Source: Rhizomucor pusillus
Lineage: Eukaryota; Mucoromycota; Mucoromycetes; Mucorales; Lichtheimiaceae
NCBI GenBank assembly: GCA_900175165.2
Contig: FWWN02000239.1
Location: 62,001-126,000, forward strand
Length of the DNA: 64,000 bases
Direction of reading: 5' to 3'
Part shown: positions 1 through 11,528 of the stretch, piece after piece
How the letters are laid out: every line of letters begins with the position of its first letter
Position numbering within the stretch: position 1 is the first letter of the stretch
Translations under genes and position numbers: made by a program
Notes under the pieces: model-generated
What the model was told of the DNA's origin: nothing
What the model saw: only the letters and a program-made list of their open reading frames with translations
Databases searched by the model: none

Positions 1-184
1 TGCGCATGACGTTAGGCTGTCACTTACTTGGTCCTTTACGTAACACACTCGTGCCTTCCCCCCTCCTCCCCTTGAACCATTTTGTTTTCGCGCTTTGCAC
101 TGCATAGAATTTGTTCCATCCCAGACTTACGACAGTTGCACAAGTCACCACTATTGTGTTTCAGAATGAGGCGCGGTTCCAGGC

Positions 185-193
185 TATATAAAA
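185..193 (+). promoter_or_regulatory. TATA box of the GAPDH gene
   Basis: TATATAAAA lies about 360 nt before the GAPDH start codon. Together with the CT-rich tract at 225-350 it suggests transcription starts near 215-260, which gives a long 5' UTR of roughly 300 nt. The start site is inferred and not visible in DNA. Confidence 0.7.
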
Positions 194-351
194 GCGCAGT
201 AGCCCCGGCCCCTTTGTTTACTTCTTCATACCACTCTCCTCTCTTCTATCTTTTTCTTAGTTTCAAGTACTAAGAAAAAGAATCCAATACAAGCGCTCTC
301 AACAAACACTCAAACGAACTCAACTCTTCTTCTTTTTTTCTCTTTTCTCTG

Positions 352-523
352 TAACGACCTCTTTTTCAACTCTAACGACTCTTCCATTTTAACGACCCCA
401 AAAAATTTTAACGACCCAAAAATCAAAAAGCTCTAACGACCTCTTTACGAAAAACACCAATCCAAAAACAAAACTTTATAGTCACAACTTTTCACTTTTT
501 ACGAACTCTCCAAACTTTTACGA
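352..523 (+). repeat. Repeated short motifs in the GAPDH 5' UTR
   Basis: The motif (T)AACGAC(C) occurs five times, near 352, 373, 390, 409 and 434. TTTACGA follows three times, at 444, 498 and 517. The copies share orientation, are spaced roughly 17-25 nt apart, and end 28 nt before the start codon. They lie downstream of the TATA box, so they are probably transcribed. The function is unknown; an RNA element or a downstream promoter element are both possible. Confidence 0.6.
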
Positions 524-551
524 AACTTTCAAAAAATAACAAATTACTATC

Positions 552-1895
<1,344 letters not shown>

Positions 1896-3566
1896 ACCAT
1901 GCAACCAAGTGTAGACTTGTAAATTCCTTTTCGCTCATTAATCTTTTTTCTCCTTCATCCTACTCTTCTTCCACCTACCTTTTATCCCTTCTTTCCGCGC
2001 CCCAACTCCAGTGAAAACTGGCATTCATCCAAACTATGAAATCTTAACCGGCATCTCCATTAATTCTGTTCCTTTTCTCTCTCTCTCTCTCTCTCTCGAT
2101 CCCTCTGTGTGTCTCTCCTACATACTTTGCAACACACAAAAATTGCCTCCACCATTGTATGAGAACATGCTATGCCCTATCATCAATGATTTCTTAAGAG
2201 CAAACTTGTATATGGCCATTCTACTTGAATAAATCAAAAAGCTTGTACAGTGAAACACACAAAATCGTAAATAAATACTAAACTCCTACGCATCAATTCT
2301 TGATTTTGCATACGAATTCATTCCAACGGACTGAAAGTGCCGTTTAGTTCACGTTAAGCAAGCCAACGATATATCCAGGAACCACCACGAGGAGGCGGCA
2401 CGACCAGTTCCCAAAAAGTTGTGTGGTGGTTTATGTAGTATCTGCCATCCTTGTGCTGGGCTGACAGATGCTAGTCAAATACTACAATCCAGTCTTGAAC
2501 GCCTTGAATGCCTTGGATGTCTTGAAAGCCCTGGGTTTGACTTGACCAGCTTGCTAGGGCACCACCGAATGCCGCCTTTCTGATGCAGCCACTATGCAGC
2601 AGCAGATCGTGGGAGGGGCAACTAGGAACCACAGCCTTTTTTGTGTTCCGGGTATGGAGTGTTGAGAGGGAGACTCGATTTAACGGGAATCTCGCAACAC
2701 GAAAAGGTGCAATAAACCAACTCTCCGTCCTACAAGGACTCGTTTGACTGTCGCTGGCTCGCACACCTACGTGCCTTCCGGCACCCTTACGGGGCCTTAG
2801 CAGCTCCTCGGGAGTTTCAAGCCCGTCCTATGGAAAACTACGGAGAATGCTCTGTGAGCTACTTGATTGGCTTGCTTGCTCTTGCCTTCTTGCGACATAC
2901 GGGTTAGGTAGTCGTTTTTTCCTTGGACGAAGCTGGGAAAAGACCATAAACCCCAGCGGGTGTGTGTACCTCAGGAGTTCCTCGCGTCAGTGATCCATAG
3001 AAGAGAAAAGAATTGGTGAGCCACACGAATGCAGCTCCCGTTGAATCTACAATCTTGACCGTCTTGCGACGATCAGAGAGTGGAGAACCCCATGAAGAGA
3101 TGCCAATTGAGGGAGCCGCGCCGTTCTCGTGAAGCAAGAGCCAATTAAATTGGGTGCTACAATGCACAGCGGGTAACAAAGAAGCGCCTTCGAGGTAGTT
3201 GCTGCCACAGAAATCGTGCTCAACAAATGCACTACTGATGCTAAGCTCCGTCTTATGCAGAACGCTGATGTGGAACAGTGGCTGGCTCCGCCGACTCTTG
3301 CAAGATAACAGCTATGAGGTGACAATTTTACATAATAAGTATTTTAATAAACTCATGAGCCGAAATACTAAGAGCTTAACTTCTCTGGATTGTGCTTTGA
3401 TTTATGAATGGCTTATTGCATGTGTGTGAAATTGTATTCTTTTCACAGAATGCACGGACCAACTCGCTGGAAGGATTCTTTGGCCGCTCCAACTCAGCTT
3501 GTCCGCGCAAGACACCTTCAAAATACATCAAATAGGCACAACTTCCTCGATAACCATGGTTATTAA
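1896..3566. other. Spacer: GAPDH 3' flank and gene-poor DNA
   Basis: The first part is the GAPDH 3' UTR: pyrimidine-rich, with a (CT)n run at about 2077-2098 and a candidate AATAAA signal at 2228-2233. From about 2260 to 3560 I see no convincing gene. The open frames are short, have no recognisable domain and overlap on opposite strands. The first ~100 bases below 3566 are the 3' flank of the convergent P450 gene. Confidence 0.6.
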
Positions 3567-5662
3567 TCAATATCTGTTCTTGAACACAATGGTAAGATCT
3601 TTGGATGCCGCGTTCTGGAAGTTCTTGAAATGAAGCTGACCCTTGTGTATCGAATCCTCAGGCAACATCCATTCAAATTTGCGCACTATGTATCGAAAGT
3701 CGTAAGTGGCTTGCTAGAAGAGCTTGAGTTTTTACTCAGAAACTTACAAAGCATAGACAGTGCAACGCGTTGTTCCGCGATGCTAAAGTTCATACCGATG
3801 CACTGGCGTCCTCCGTTGCTGAAGGGTAGCCAAGCAAGACCCTTTTGCTGTTCGGCCTCGGCGCCTTCTTCGAACCGTTCCGGGATAAATTCGTTTGGAT
3901 TGACCCATATGTCTGGATGACGTTGGATCGTCGATATATCAACGGATACAGCTGCATCTTTTGGAATGAATAGGTCTCCTGCGTACATGTCTTGCACCGC
4001 CCTGCGGCTGTTTATAAACGAAGCTGGCGGTCGAAGGCGCAGAGTCTAGAAACAACATTGGAATGCATTGTATGAGCCCTCTTTTCTTCTCTAAATGCTT
4101 CACAAGCATTTGTACATACCTCTTTGATAATCATGTCAATGTACTTGAGCTTCTTCAATTGCTCCGGTGTTGGTAGAACATCCTCGGGATCATTACCAAG
4201 CACTTTGATAACTTCCTCTCGGGCTTTTCTCTGTTTATCAGGGTATCTGGCCAAATAGTATAGAGCAAAAGACAATGCGTTTGCCGTTGTTTCGTGACCT
4301 TTTAAAGATTTAGATATTAATCTCAGAATTCCTCATCAAGATGAACAAGTATGCGTCTTTTTGCTTACCTGCTAGGAAGAAAACTGCCAAGTTACCCTAA
4401 AAGGATGCAATAAGCTCAGCATATGTCGAGTTATATACTTGTAAATGTAAAGTGTAGTACATACACGAAGTTCTTCATCTGTTGATAATCCAGGGGCACC
4501 GTCGAGCTCGCCTTCCAAGATCAGAGTCAAGAGATCCTTCTGATGGTCAGGTGTATCATGTTTGCCATGAGCGCGTCGTTGTTGGATTTGCTCACGCCTC
4601 TTTTGTGCCATGGATAACAACAATGCATTGAGCTGGTCAACACCGCGCGACAATTCTGCCCGGGATGGTCTAAAATGCTTCAATATCGGGTCCAGCTTGG
4701 GTGCAATGAATACCAATGGATCACGTAAATTAAGTCGAATACTGTCGTAGATCTTGACATACGGCGAATTCTCATCGTCCAAAGCATGGAAATCAAAGGC
4801 TGGTATATCGTTCGTCAAATCAATAAGAATTCCAAATTAGATTTATACAGTATACTCTGTCTTACCGAAAAGACCTAGCGAAAGCGCATCCAATGTCATT
4901 CTTTCCATAAGATCGTTGATAATCACGGGCTTGCCTTGGTTCTCGTCAACAACGTTGTTCACTTTGCGCATGATCTCTCCAAACAGTTCAATGGGCATTG
5001 CACGATGGAAAGGTGGGTTCATGGCCTTGCGCTGGCTTTTCCAATCATCGCCGTTTGATAGCACAATGTTGTTTTTGCCTGCAAATTTAACCAGCGGGTG
5101 GGAATCTTCCAACATGGAGATTATACTCTTGTGCTTCGGAAAGTTATCTTTCATGTGCGATGAGCCGATCAACATTATCCAAAGCAAAAAAAAGATCGTT
5201 TTTAAATGCTTACCAGTCTTTAGCAAGAAGACCTTTGCAGCTACTGGATCAGTAACGAGAATGGTCCACCTGCCGCCAACACGTGTCTATACGTACATAG
5301 CATCAGATAATCATTTCACATAACAAGGGTTAAGAGAGATTCGTTTTACGTACCACGTATCCTTTTGAGTGATTCTTGCGAACCATCGGAAGCACGAGCC
5401 TATTCGATCGATCTTCCGGCATTTCCTTGGAGAGCACCGAGTACATGAAGCGAATAGGATTGACAGTTGGAAGATGTCGCAGGGGGGCCGGCGGTATCGT
5501 CAACAATCTGTACGCAAAGATGCCCACAGTCGCCAAGGCCAGCGCACGGCCGATCACCGCGCCTTTAATTTTTTGTTGGCTACCTTGCAACCACGCTTGT
5601 ATCCGATCAATTACAGTTCGGTCAAGGAAAGATACGAGTTCTGCAGATTTGGTGATTTCCAT
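3567..5662 (-). CDS. Microsomal cytochrome P450 monooxygenase
   Basis: Eight exons (5662-5354, 5286-5214, 5147-4866, 4799-4465, 4396-4369, 4298-4120, 4045-3748, 3685-3567) encode 540 aa. It is a haem-thiolate monooxygenase, probably ER-bound through the hydrophobic segment at about residues 35-55 and using NADPH-P450 reductase. Visible P450 landmarks in order are the I-helix AGHETT, the K-helix E-T-L-R created by joining exons 6 and 7, PERF, and the haem loop FSNGGRQCIG with the Cys ligand. The PPAP hinge follows the anchor. The fifth exon is only 28 nt and carries part of the I-helix. Substrate is unknown. The overall pattern resembles CYP families found in Mucorales, but the family number cannot be assigned by eye. 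A TGACTCA site lies about 100 nt upstream. Confidence 0.93.
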
Positions 5663-6020
5663 GTATGTTTGAAATAAAACGATTTAGCTATAAGAGCGGA
5701 TCAGGAATGGGTTTTTATTGGCAAAAATAGTCCATTGGTTTCGGCGCATGAACCGAGCTCAGTTGACTCATCGGAAGCTGGATGCGGATGATGCAAAAAC
5801 CATTTTTCCGTCAACAACCACTTGACATTGTCACACGACGGCTGCAAGCAAGTAGAAAGTATGAGGACGAGTATGCTGTTAGGAAGGAAAGAGCGGAATT
5901 GTATTTGGCAGTTGTTGGGAGTTTTCGAGTCGAGTGTGTGTGGCGAGCGTAGGGTGTCTGCTGCTGTGCAAATTACAAATGTACAAGAGGATTTATGGTA
6001 TCTAGTGTCTAAAGAGTTCT
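5663..6020. other. Spacer: P450 promoter and DNAJC3 3' flank
   Basis: About 360 bases between two minus-strand genes. They hold the P450 upstream region on the low side and the 3' flank of the J-protein gene on the high side. No additional gene is supported. Confidence 0.6.
5764..5770. promoter_or_regulatory. AP-1/Gcn4-type site TGACTCA
   Basis: A perfect TGACTCA lies 102 nt upstream of the P450 start codon, the classic bZIP (Gcn4/Yap/AP-1) core. A seven-base match can occur by chance, but its place in the P450 promoter fits stress control of a detoxification gene. The link is inference. Confidence 0.4.
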
Positions 6021-7849
6021 TTAAAAATGCATCTTAAAATGGAAAGGTCCACCACCGCCACCAGGGAAACCGCCGAACGGGAATCCACCTTGGAAATGTG
6101 CAAATGGATTTCCTCCATGGTGCTGGAACGGGAAACCACCACCAGGTCCTCCACCTTGGCCGGCTTCAGGATCGTATGGATCGTAGCCGCTATCGTATTG
6201 CTGTCGTTTATCTGCATTGAAAATCATTTTTAGTAACTAGATGTCAGTGCATACAGCGTGAGAAACAACATACCAGCATCGCTGAGCACTTCGTAAGCCT
6301 GATTGATATCTGCCATTTTCTTTTCTACATCTTCTTTGCTGAGATCACCGCTGTATTTGTCGGGATGCCATTCTTGAGCTTTCTTCCTGTATGCACGTTT
6401 GATCTCTCGCGCATCAGCGTCTCTCGATACACCCAAAATCTTGTAGTAGTCTCGGCGTTTGCTCTGTCGTAGCATTTGTTGAGCACGGTGTAATAATTGC
6501 TGTACTCGATTGTTCTGTCCTCCGCTAGCTTCATTTGCTTTTTCGAGGTCCCGCACAGCGGCCTCAAAGTCGTTCTGTTGAAGTTTCATTTCGCCACGAT
6601 ATAACAATGCGTCCACATTATCGTCTTGGATGGACAGTGCAGCCGAACACCATTTTTCAACCTTTTCTGCATCCTTGTTCTTTTGATCACCGTAGATTCT
6701 GCACGCCAAGTCGTAGCACTTGAGATGTAACCGTTTTGGCATCTTGCCAACAGCATTCAATTCCTTCTCCAAAGCTTCATACGGTGCATCGATTTCCGTT
6801 ACAATTCCTTTTCGTGTCGCTGTACCTAGCAGGTTGTTGGCAGCTGTTGCATATTTCTTGGCTTCAAAGTCGCTTTGCACTTTGTTCAAATCCTTATCCA
6901 GTTTCTTCATTTGTCTAAACAATTTCTTGCACTGTTTCTGTTCCGGATCATAGTGAAGGCACTGTTTGATGTGTGAGAGAGCGCCCTGAGGTTCATACAA
7001 GGAATAAAAGTTGATGTTCGCGAGGCGCATTAAAATATCAGGATCGGATGGCGCAATGTGTGCTGCTCGGCTATAAGGATAAAAGTCTATATCAGTATTC
7101 CGATGCATAAAAACGTTGATGGACTACGAGTTGCTTACGTCAAATCACCAGTTGCTTCTTCAATTTCTCCCTTTGCAATATGGCACTGTGCTCTGATCAA
7201 CCGAAGTCGGGCAAGTTGCGGTGCCGTCTGCACGATGCTGGAAGCAAGCTCGATGCATTCGTCGATCCGTCCAGCCTCCATTGCCTTTTGTGCTTTTTCA
7301 AGTTTGACTTTTGCGTCCGTCACTGCTTGCAACTATGTGTCTCCTGCGTTAGATTTTCGTGGCAGCATTGTATCAAGCGCCAGTCACTTACCAAAGCCGC
7401 GGCCTCTGCATCCTTTGGATGGGTCTTTGTGTATTTCTCCAAATCCTTTTTAGCCAAATCAAAATCGCCTTCCTTTGCATAGATCTTTGCCCGCTGGATC
7501 AATGCTTGGTCAAAGTCAGGTTTCAAGTCCAAGATCTTTGAAAAGTCCTCGACAGCTGCGTTGTTGCGACCAAGAGACAAGTAAGCTGTTGCACGCTTGT
7601 AGTACGAAAGATAATTGTCGGGATCCTTTTCTGTATTAATCTGCATGTTAGCCAAGTTTTTGCCCTGTTTGTAATCCACGCAATCGACTTACGAATGGCA
7701 GCGTCAAAGCTGATTACAGCGTCGTTAAACTTGCCGCTGCTGAGAAAATTGCTGCCCTCGGAGAGATATTGCTCTGTGCCTTTGTCGGCATACGTGGCTA
7801 CAGGGAACAGCAGCGGTAACACGCAGGCCAGGAGGTACTGATGTCTCAT
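6021..7849 (-). CDS. DNAJC3: ER co-chaperone with TPR repeats and a J domain (DNAJC3/p58IPK type)
   Basis: Five exons (7849-7693, 7630-7392, 7332-7139, 7070-6274, 6211-6021) encode 525 aa. The start [15 protein letters not shown] gives a clean signal peptide. An upstream in-frame ATG at 7900 would bury that peptide, so it was not used. TPR repeats fill residues ~25-395 (for example [19 protein letters not shown]). A J domain follows at ~403-465 with the HPD triad in WHPDKYS, then a Gly/Phe-rich tail. Members of the family work in the ER lumen, binding unfolded proteins through the TPRs and activating BiP/Kar2 through the J domain. There is no C-terminal HDEL-type signal; animal DNAJC3 also lacks one. 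The gene is divergent from the TMEM18 homologue, 320 bp away. Confidence 0.92.
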
Positions 7850-8169
7850 GATTGAGCTACTGGAAGCAGGGAAGAGAGAGGTAACAATGGGTTGATTCAT
7901 CGTGGTTTCAAGTCATTGGCCGTCGGTGTTGAAATTTTGCAGAAATGTCAGGAAACAACACGCGCACCGTAACCAAGGCAACTGTTCACAAGTATCATTC
8001 TTAACAAACAAAAATCTCGCTGTTGAATACCTTAGAAGAATAATAGACTGAAGAGTATCCTGACTGGGTATTTTCCAAGCAAGTGCTTGATTGATCTGGT
8101 GTTTCCAATAAAAGTGAGCACACGCAGTATTGTTGCACTCCGCTTTTCCTTTTACTTCCCAGGGTCATC
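7850..8169. promoter_or_regulatory. Divergent promoter region DNAJC3 / TMEM18
   Basis: A 320-bp interval between two start codons facing away from each other. It must hold both promoters unless one lies further inside. No clear TATA box was seen, and no perfect ER-stress element was recognised. Confidence 0.55.
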
Positions 8170-8886
8170 ATGCAAGATAAGACGGCTACACAGGATGACA
8201 TCGTGCAAGGCATTCTCCAAGCTGTTCGAGCACATATAGCGTCAGGAGGAACTGGTTTAGAGTACGACAGTGCCTTTGATCAGTACCGAGTAGAGACGAT
8301 CGGGTTCTTTAGGAGTGTATGTTTTGCTTGATCTCGACATTGCAGCACAGTTGAGCAAAGCTGATGATGGTGACGACAGATTAACTGGACAGAGCCGTTT
8401 CTGATCAATCTGATGATACTTCACGTCGTCCACTTTGCTGTTACGATGCTTGGGCGTAACAACACTAATGTTTTGACTTTTCAGGTCGTCCTTATGTGTA
8501 AGTTGGAGGTAGTTGTAAAACTCGTTTTCCATGGGAAAAATGACACCGTAGTCTCTGTGTAGTGTTTTCGGCATGGTTGGCAGAACCGATCAATACGTTT
8601 TGCAGAGACCACTGGGAATATTTTGCAGACGTAAACTATTTTGACGAGAATGGATTTTTCATATCGATGGTCTATGCCTTTCCGCTCTTGCTGAACGCAA
8701 CTTTGGGATTGGTAACAATTTAGGGTACTAGAACGTTGATGTATCTGTGAAATTGACGCAGAGTGGTTGTTATCACGACAACAGGTATTTATTCTCAGAA
8801 TAATTGTGAACATGATTATCGACTTGAAACGCAAGCAAATTCGAGACACGGCAAAGAAGAACCAAAAAAAGAGCAAGAGAGAATGA
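8170..8886 (+). CDS. TMEM18: TMEM18 homologue, nuclear-envelope membrane protein
   Basis: Four exons (8170-8316, 8380-8497, 8563-8711, 8785-8886) give 171 aa against about 140 in animals; the extra length is mostly N-terminal. After a soluble N-terminus come three hydrophobic segments (around INWTEPFLINLMILHVV, VVLMLFSAWLAEPIN and GFFISMVYAFPLLL). The tail ends in a lysine/arginine-rich stretch (DLKRKQIRDTAKK). The order of W-x-E-P, then AEPIN, then the YFDENGFFIS motif, then the basic tail matches the TMEM18 family, whose members sit in the inner nuclear membrane. The molecular role is unsettled. The last intron has alternative acceptors near 8763 and 8784; the latter keeps frame and avoids an extra segment. 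Confidence 0.85.
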
Positions 8887-9401
8887 TGATCGTCGACCAT
8901 CGAGACTCTGTGTTCCTGGAATTTGGGATTGTCCATTTTGACAGGTGACACAGAACAGAACGGACGGACGGGACGAGCTGCCAAAATTCGGAAACTTGAC
9001 CAATTCAGTTCATTCTTGCGATTTTGTTCGCGACCGCCACCTCCTTGACAAAGTCGCAAAAAAAAGACCGCATACCACCCTTTTTGTGCTATGAATAGAT
9101 TGTCGATAGCTAATAATAAATTAAAATTCGTGTCAAAAGGGATGCAGCCCCCTTTCCATGACGTTTGATGTAGCCATGGAATGATATCATACCAGGGGTG
9201 GGCGGATGGAAGAAAGACCGTGTGCAAGCACGCACGTTCATTGTTAACGGCGTCATTCCGGAACCATTGATCTAAAAATATAACCATGCTCCAGCAAGGA
9301 GGCAAAAGTGAAAAAAAAAGCAGAACCGGTACAGAAACTAGCGCTGTTTTTCTTGTTTCTCTTCCCTCTCTCTCCTCCTTGTTTGCACTCCTTTTCGCTT
9401 C
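8887..9401. other. Spacer: TMEM18 3' flank and KCH promoter
   Basis: A TATA-like AAATATAA near 9276-9283 is followed by a pyrimidine-rich tract (9340-9400), the arrangement seen before several other genes here. A long minus-strand open frame crosses this interval but has no domain and is antisense to real exons. Confidence 0.55.
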
Positions 9402-10896
9402 ATGGCAAGTTCGGCTTTCTTTTTTGCTCATTGATCGTTACATGACGACACTGATCGTGCTCATTCGCGCAAACAGTGTTGTGGCAGTCAAAACGAGCCT
9501 AAATGGAAACGAGAAGTTGTCAGGGATCACAAGTTTGATTACGTCGATATCGACGAATTTTACGATCCTTCGTGCGGTGCGCGAATGGAGTATATGCTTA
9601 TTTACGTGTTTGTCTTGAAATCATTTGCAGTGTACATTGCCGATTTATGGTCTGCTGGTAAGTCACCGTGGCGTATACACTAAGGGAGAGAGGGTGAGAA
9701 CGAGTGAGTGTGTATATGCGCATACCTGGTTAAAGAGAATAGCCGGAAAAAGGACTTGCTTGGCATGTGTCAAATATCTTGTCTAAGTGCGCTCTAGTGT
9801 CGCTGCTGTCTGTGGGACAAATGTACGCTGATCCCGCTATTCCTCCTGAGGTATCGCGCTGGATTTTCTTAGCGTCGATCTTGGTTTCCTTTCTGCTACT
9901 AGGCTGGGATATCTTCAAGGCCAAGAGAATCATCGCGTCTCGTGACATTTCATACACTTTTACCAACATTATTGCGAGTCGATATTACTCGCTCAAAGAT
10001 TATCGATATTTCTGCCTTTTTCGCCGTATCCAAAATTCAACAAAGCAAGTGGATAGCTATGCATTTTTTGTCTTTTTTACGCTCAAGGGTAAGAAACACG
10101 AAATACCATACCTGCTCACTTTCAAAATGCAATCACTGACAACACTCTGATTTTCATATATTCAACATTGTATCCTGGAACGCAGGATGGAAGCGATTAT
10201 TGTTGACCGAGGCCCCGCGTCAAGTGATCAACATTGTGACGCTGATCGCTCTTGCCCCAAAATGGGTCCAGATGAAGGAAGGCACGCTGACACTGCACAA
10301 CGCGGCTTTGGGCAAGAGCATCCTGCAACAGATCATGACAATCACCATGGCGTTCTCAGTGGCTATCTTTATCATCTCGTTCGGTTTGGTGTGCATAGCA
10401 GCGTTGATGTATGTGCCCTTGCTGTGCCACATACAGGGTAACCTGAAAGAATACTGCTGTCACAAGGTGGATAAAAGGTAATGGAAGAAAACAAGAAGAA
10501 GAAAAATAGAACAAGAGCCTATTCTGACACCGCCGATGCAGGATTACGGAAATACTCAAGAAACAAGCACGCAAACGTATCCAACGGAACCAGCGACAGC
10601 AGCTGCGCAGCGATAAAACCAAGAACAGCAGCAACGGAACAAAGTATGACGAGCTTCCACAGCCGACGTTGCCCAACGTAGATTTGGATACGCCCCACTA
10701 CTCACCAGCACCCGGTTACTTTTACGCGTCCCATCGCCGCACTACTAGCATGGAGAGCGGCAGCGACCGAGTCGCGCTTATCCAGCATCCGCAGCAGTCA
10801 GACCGCCATTGGAACGCATATGCGGACGGTGCTGGAACACCGTACCTGGCATCCAATGCATCTCCTGCGCTTTCACCTTACTATCATATTCCTTGA
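9402..10896 (+). CDS. KCH1: KCH-family low-affinity potassium channel/transporter
   Basis: Five exons (9402-9404, 9477-9657, 9798-10088, 10186-10477, 10542-10896) encode 373 aa. The family, including yeast Kch1/Prm6, mediates K+ influx at the plasma membrane coupled to Ca2+ signalling. Conserved blocks are KWKREVV near the N-terminus, SRDISYTFTNIIASRYYSL, FFVFFTLKGWKRLLL, EAPRQVIN and GNLKEYCCHKVDKR before a soluble, Ser/Pro-rich C-terminus. At least four hydrophobic segments are visible. The first coding exon is just ATG, followed by a 72-nt intron starting GCAAGT. This model is inferred because no other in-frame ATG precedes WKREVV, and it gives the plausible start MCCGSQ. All other junctions are canonical. 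Confidence 0.88.
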
Positions 10897-11528
10897 CGTC
10901 GTATTATTTTTAGTTTTGTGTATGTATTATGTGCGTGTGTATATATAATAACTATATGTATTCAGTACGGGCCTGGCGCGAAGCCAAAACTTGGCGCGCG
11001 TGGCTGTTGCTGCTGCCGAGCATCATGCAAGTTTGTAATGGACAGAGAGAAAAAAAGGCCTAATGTACAAATCTGACAGGTATAGAGATATGCCAATAGA
11101 AAGTGATCCACGCCAATTGCAACGCTGTGCAGCGCACGCGGCAAAATAAAGTGTGTCTCGCGTGGGGATGCTGTGCATATATTTTGGGTTAGAATATTGC
11201 TGCTGAGCTTGGCCGAATGCCAATGCTATCTAGCCCAAAATGTCGTTTTTTTGCCGAACTGATTATTTTTAGTCGATATGCACCCTGAAAGGGGAAGGAG
11301 GGGGTTGCAGTGGATTAAAACAGGGGAAACAATGGCCATTATGTCACCTGCAGGCATATGTAGACTATTTTTATCTTCCCAAGAAATCTCGCGTGTCTGT
11401 TGAGCTTACATATAAAAGTGATCGCCATCATGCCCTTTCCCCACACTGTCGAAAAAGCTCGCGACGTTTCTTTCTTCTTACATATACCATTGCCTCCCTC
11501 GCGCTCTCTCTCTAAACGAAAATTAATA
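10897..11528. other. Spacer: KCH 3' flank and C2H2 factor promoter
   Basis: AT-rich KCH 3' flank, then the C2H2 gene promoter with a TATA box at 11411-11418 and a CT-rich leader. No gene is supported between them. Confidence 0.6.
11411..11418 (+). promoter_or_regulatory. TATA box of the C2H2 factor gene
   Basis: TATAAAAG lies 118 nt before the chosen ATG. In-frame ATGs at or just after this box would lie in or next to the core promoter, so the box supports the downstream start at 11529. Confidence 0.65.

Noticed and set aside
2765..2900. GC-richer, stem-like stretch considered as a tRNA or other structured RNA
   Set aside because: No A/B boxes, cloverleaf or known RNA signature could be built by eye.
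8481..9431. 316-residue open frame on the minus strand
   Set aside because: It is antisense to TMEM18 exons and the KCH promoter, has no domain, and its composition follows the complementary exons and low-complexity DNA.
11400..11528. Longer start for the C2H2 factor
   Set aside because: It would begin at or inside the TATA box region.
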